From Qipengyuania gelatinilytica (GTDB taxonomy: Bacteria; Pseudomonadota; Alphaproteobacteria; Sphingomonadales; Sphingomonadaceae), in the NCBI RefSeq assembly GCF_019711315.1, contig NZ_CP081294.1, forward strand, positions 2,232,001-2,296,000: a DNA stretch of 64,000 nucleotides, read 5' to 3'. Below are positions 62,846-64,000 of the stretch, piece after piece. The translations under genes were made by a program, and so were the position numbers. How positions within the stretch are numbered: position 1 is the first letter of the stretch; every line of letters starts with the position of its first letter. The notes under the pieces were generated by a model. The model saw only the letters and a program-made list of their open reading frames with translations. It did not search any database and was not told where the DNA came from.

Positions 62846-63813
62846 GTGTGTTCTCTTGCGAAAGCGGCAGCGGCGCCGAACAGGCCCGGCTGCGGATGGA
62901 TGATGAGTTTGACGGGGATCGAGGCCATCAGCTCCTGAAAGCGCCCCTTGGCCTTGAACCTTTCGGCAAAGCCCGATTTGAGCAGGGTCTCGCGAATGCG
63001 GTAGCCGAGACCGCCAGCGATCACGACGCCGCCGAAACCGCCCTGGGCCAGCGCGATATCTCCGGCGACGCTGCCCAGCGACATGCAGAAACGGTCGACC
63101 GCTGCGGCAGCCAGGCTGTCGCTGCCATCCTGTCCGCGCGTCCAGATCGCGATATCGTCTTCCTCGGCGACGGGCTTGCCCTCCATCGCGGCGAGCGTTT
63201 GGTAGATGTCCGAGATAGCGGGGCCCGCCACCACTCGCTCCACCGAAACGCGGTTATGGCGCTTGCGAAGGCGGGCGAGGATCGCGTCGTCGATCTGGTC
63301 GAGCGGGGCGAAATCGATATGGCCGCCCTCGGTCGCCGAGACGCGGTAGGTGCCGTCGGGCTCGCGATAGAGATGCGCGACGCCGAGCCCCGTGCCCGGG
63401 CCGAGCACGCTCAGCCTTCCCGTGGGTGCGAGCGGCTTGTCCGGACCGGTGAGGTGGATGAACTGGTCTTCGCCGACACGCGCAACCGCATGTGCCACGG
63501 CTTCGAAGTCATTGACGATGCAATAGTTTTCTACGCCCAGCTTTTCCTGCACCAGCGCCGGACGGATGATCCAGGGATTGTTGGTGAAACGGATGACGTC
63601 GCCGCCCACGGGGCCTGCGATGGCCATCGAGACGCGCGGCGGGAGCGAACCGCCCATACGGTCGCGATAATCCTCCCATGCGGTCTGGAAGCTGGCGTGA
63701 TCCTTGGTGTGGATCGTTTCGGGTTCGGTGAGGCTGATCGAGCCGTCATCGGCGATCGTCGCGATGGCGAAACGGGCATGGGTTCCGCCGATATCTACGC
63801 TTACCAGTTCCAT
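62842..63813 (-). CDS. glk: glucokinase
   Basis: 323 residues from the ATG at 63813 (MELVSVDIGGTHARF), which lies two bases after the edd stop; longer frames upstream run into edd. The ATP-binding DIGGTHARF (7-15), NDFEAVAHAVARV and the LGPGTGLGVAHL segment identify the bacterial Glk family. It makes glucose-6-phosphate. It is placed between edd and eda, so one transcript can feed glucose into the Entner-Doudoroff pathway. Confidence 0.93.
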   Translation of the reverse strand: MELVSVDIGGTHARFAIATIADDGSISLTEPETIHTKDHASFQTAWEDYRDRMGGSLPPRVSMAIAGPVGGDVIRFTNNPWIIRPALVQEKLGVENYCIVNDFEAVAHAVARVGEDQFIHLTGPDKPLAPTGRLSVLGPGTGLGVAHLYREPDGTYRVSATEGGHIDFAPLDQIDDAILARLRKRHNRVSVERVVAGPAISDIYQTLAAMEGKPVAEEDDIAIWTRGQDGSDSLAAAAVDRFCMSLGSVAGDIALAQGGFGGVVIAGGLGYRIRETLLKSGFAERFKAKGRFQELMASIPVKLIIHPQPGLFGAAAAFAREHT

Positions 63814-63814
63814 C

Positions 63815-64000
63815 TTACAGCCCCGCAATTGCCAGCATCGAGGACGCGCCCTGTTCGGCGCCGTCGGCGCCATGCCTGAACATGGCGAAGTATTCGCGGC
63901 CCATTCCGGTCTCGGTCTGCGGCTCGGGCGCGGCATCGCGGCTATCGAGGTCGGCGTCGGTCGATAGCGTACCGGTTTCGGCGCAGACCTTCACGATATC
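63815..64000 (-). CDS. edd: phosphogluconate dehydratase, C-terminal end (5' part beyond window)
   Basis: The last 61 codons and stop of a gene that enters from the right edge. The translated end reads GMGREYFAMFRHGADGAEQG and then ASSMLAIAGL, the C terminus of Edd (IlvD/Edd family). It dehydrates 6-phosphogluconate to KDPG. It is directly before glk, so edd-glk-eda form one unit. Only this part can be read; the catalytic domain is outside. Confidence 0.85.
   Translation of the reverse strand, partial: DIVKVCAETGTLSTDADLDSRDAAPEPQTETGMGREYFAMFRHGADGAEQGASSMLAIAGL

Overview
The window is a GC-rich, gene-dense stretch of an alphaproteobacterial chromosome. The best fit is Sphingomonadales, probably Erythrobacteraceae (Erythrobacter/Qipengyuania-like). 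This rests on the DUF1465 protein, the glk-eda pair next to the 3' end of edd (Entner-Doudoroff pathway), a CpoB-like gene followed by tilS, the EI-Ntr gene ptsP, and several exported proteases and amidohydrolases of types common in this group. The genus is an inference from protein families, not a measured result. I see no rRNA, tRNA, CRISPR array, insertion sequence, integrase or phage gene, so this looks like core and lineage-specific chromosome rather than an island.

Layout. 1-4553: the end of an amidohydrolase, a metallo-beta-lactamase-fold protein, an exported hypothetical protein and a DUF885 lipoprotein. 4771-12802: a 49-residue protein, an AGCS symporter, secE-nusG and, after an interruption by a PD40 protein, an AraC regulator, a CPBP protease and PspA, the rplK-rplA pair. 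12900-18190: a large DUF2339 membrane protein, a CinA/MoCF protein and a Baeyer-Villiger-type monooxygenase. 18260-22445: a three-gene polysaccharide set (glycosyltransferase-like, flippase, polymerase-like) and a PilZ protein. 22560-27002: a LacI regulator and a 1110-residue beta-propeller/amidohydrolase.

27082-37163 is the most coherent system: a chemosensory cluster read leftwards in the order cheA-cheW-cheY-cheB-cheR-EAL/GGDEF-MCP-MCP. The CheA has two CheW-like modules and a C-terminal tail resembling a receiver domain without its phosphorylation site. The two MCPs share an identical 171-residue signalling block. No flagellar or pilus gene lies in the window, so the output of the pathway is open.

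37213-44829: a MATE pump, a class II aldolase-like protein, an orphan [2Fe-2S] subunit of the xanthine-dehydrogenase type, a TonB receptor with a strong Fur box, ArsC, an MFS transporter and a lipid-methyltransferase-like protein. 44826-56917: mostly single metabolic and membrane genes, including lipB, a degenerate CitE-like gene, an Old Yellow Enzyme, nadA and glpK, plus two divergent DUF465 genes. 57006-64000: ptsP, a RodZ-like protein, a CpoB-like protein, tilS, and then eda, glk and the 3' end of edd on the opposite strand.

Convergent gene pairs are packed very tightly. Four pairs overlap through their stop codons, three of them in the palindrome CTAG. Five to six intrinsic terminators can be recognised. 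Several starts were moved from the longest open frame on the basis of a Shine-Dalgarno sequence or a signal peptide.
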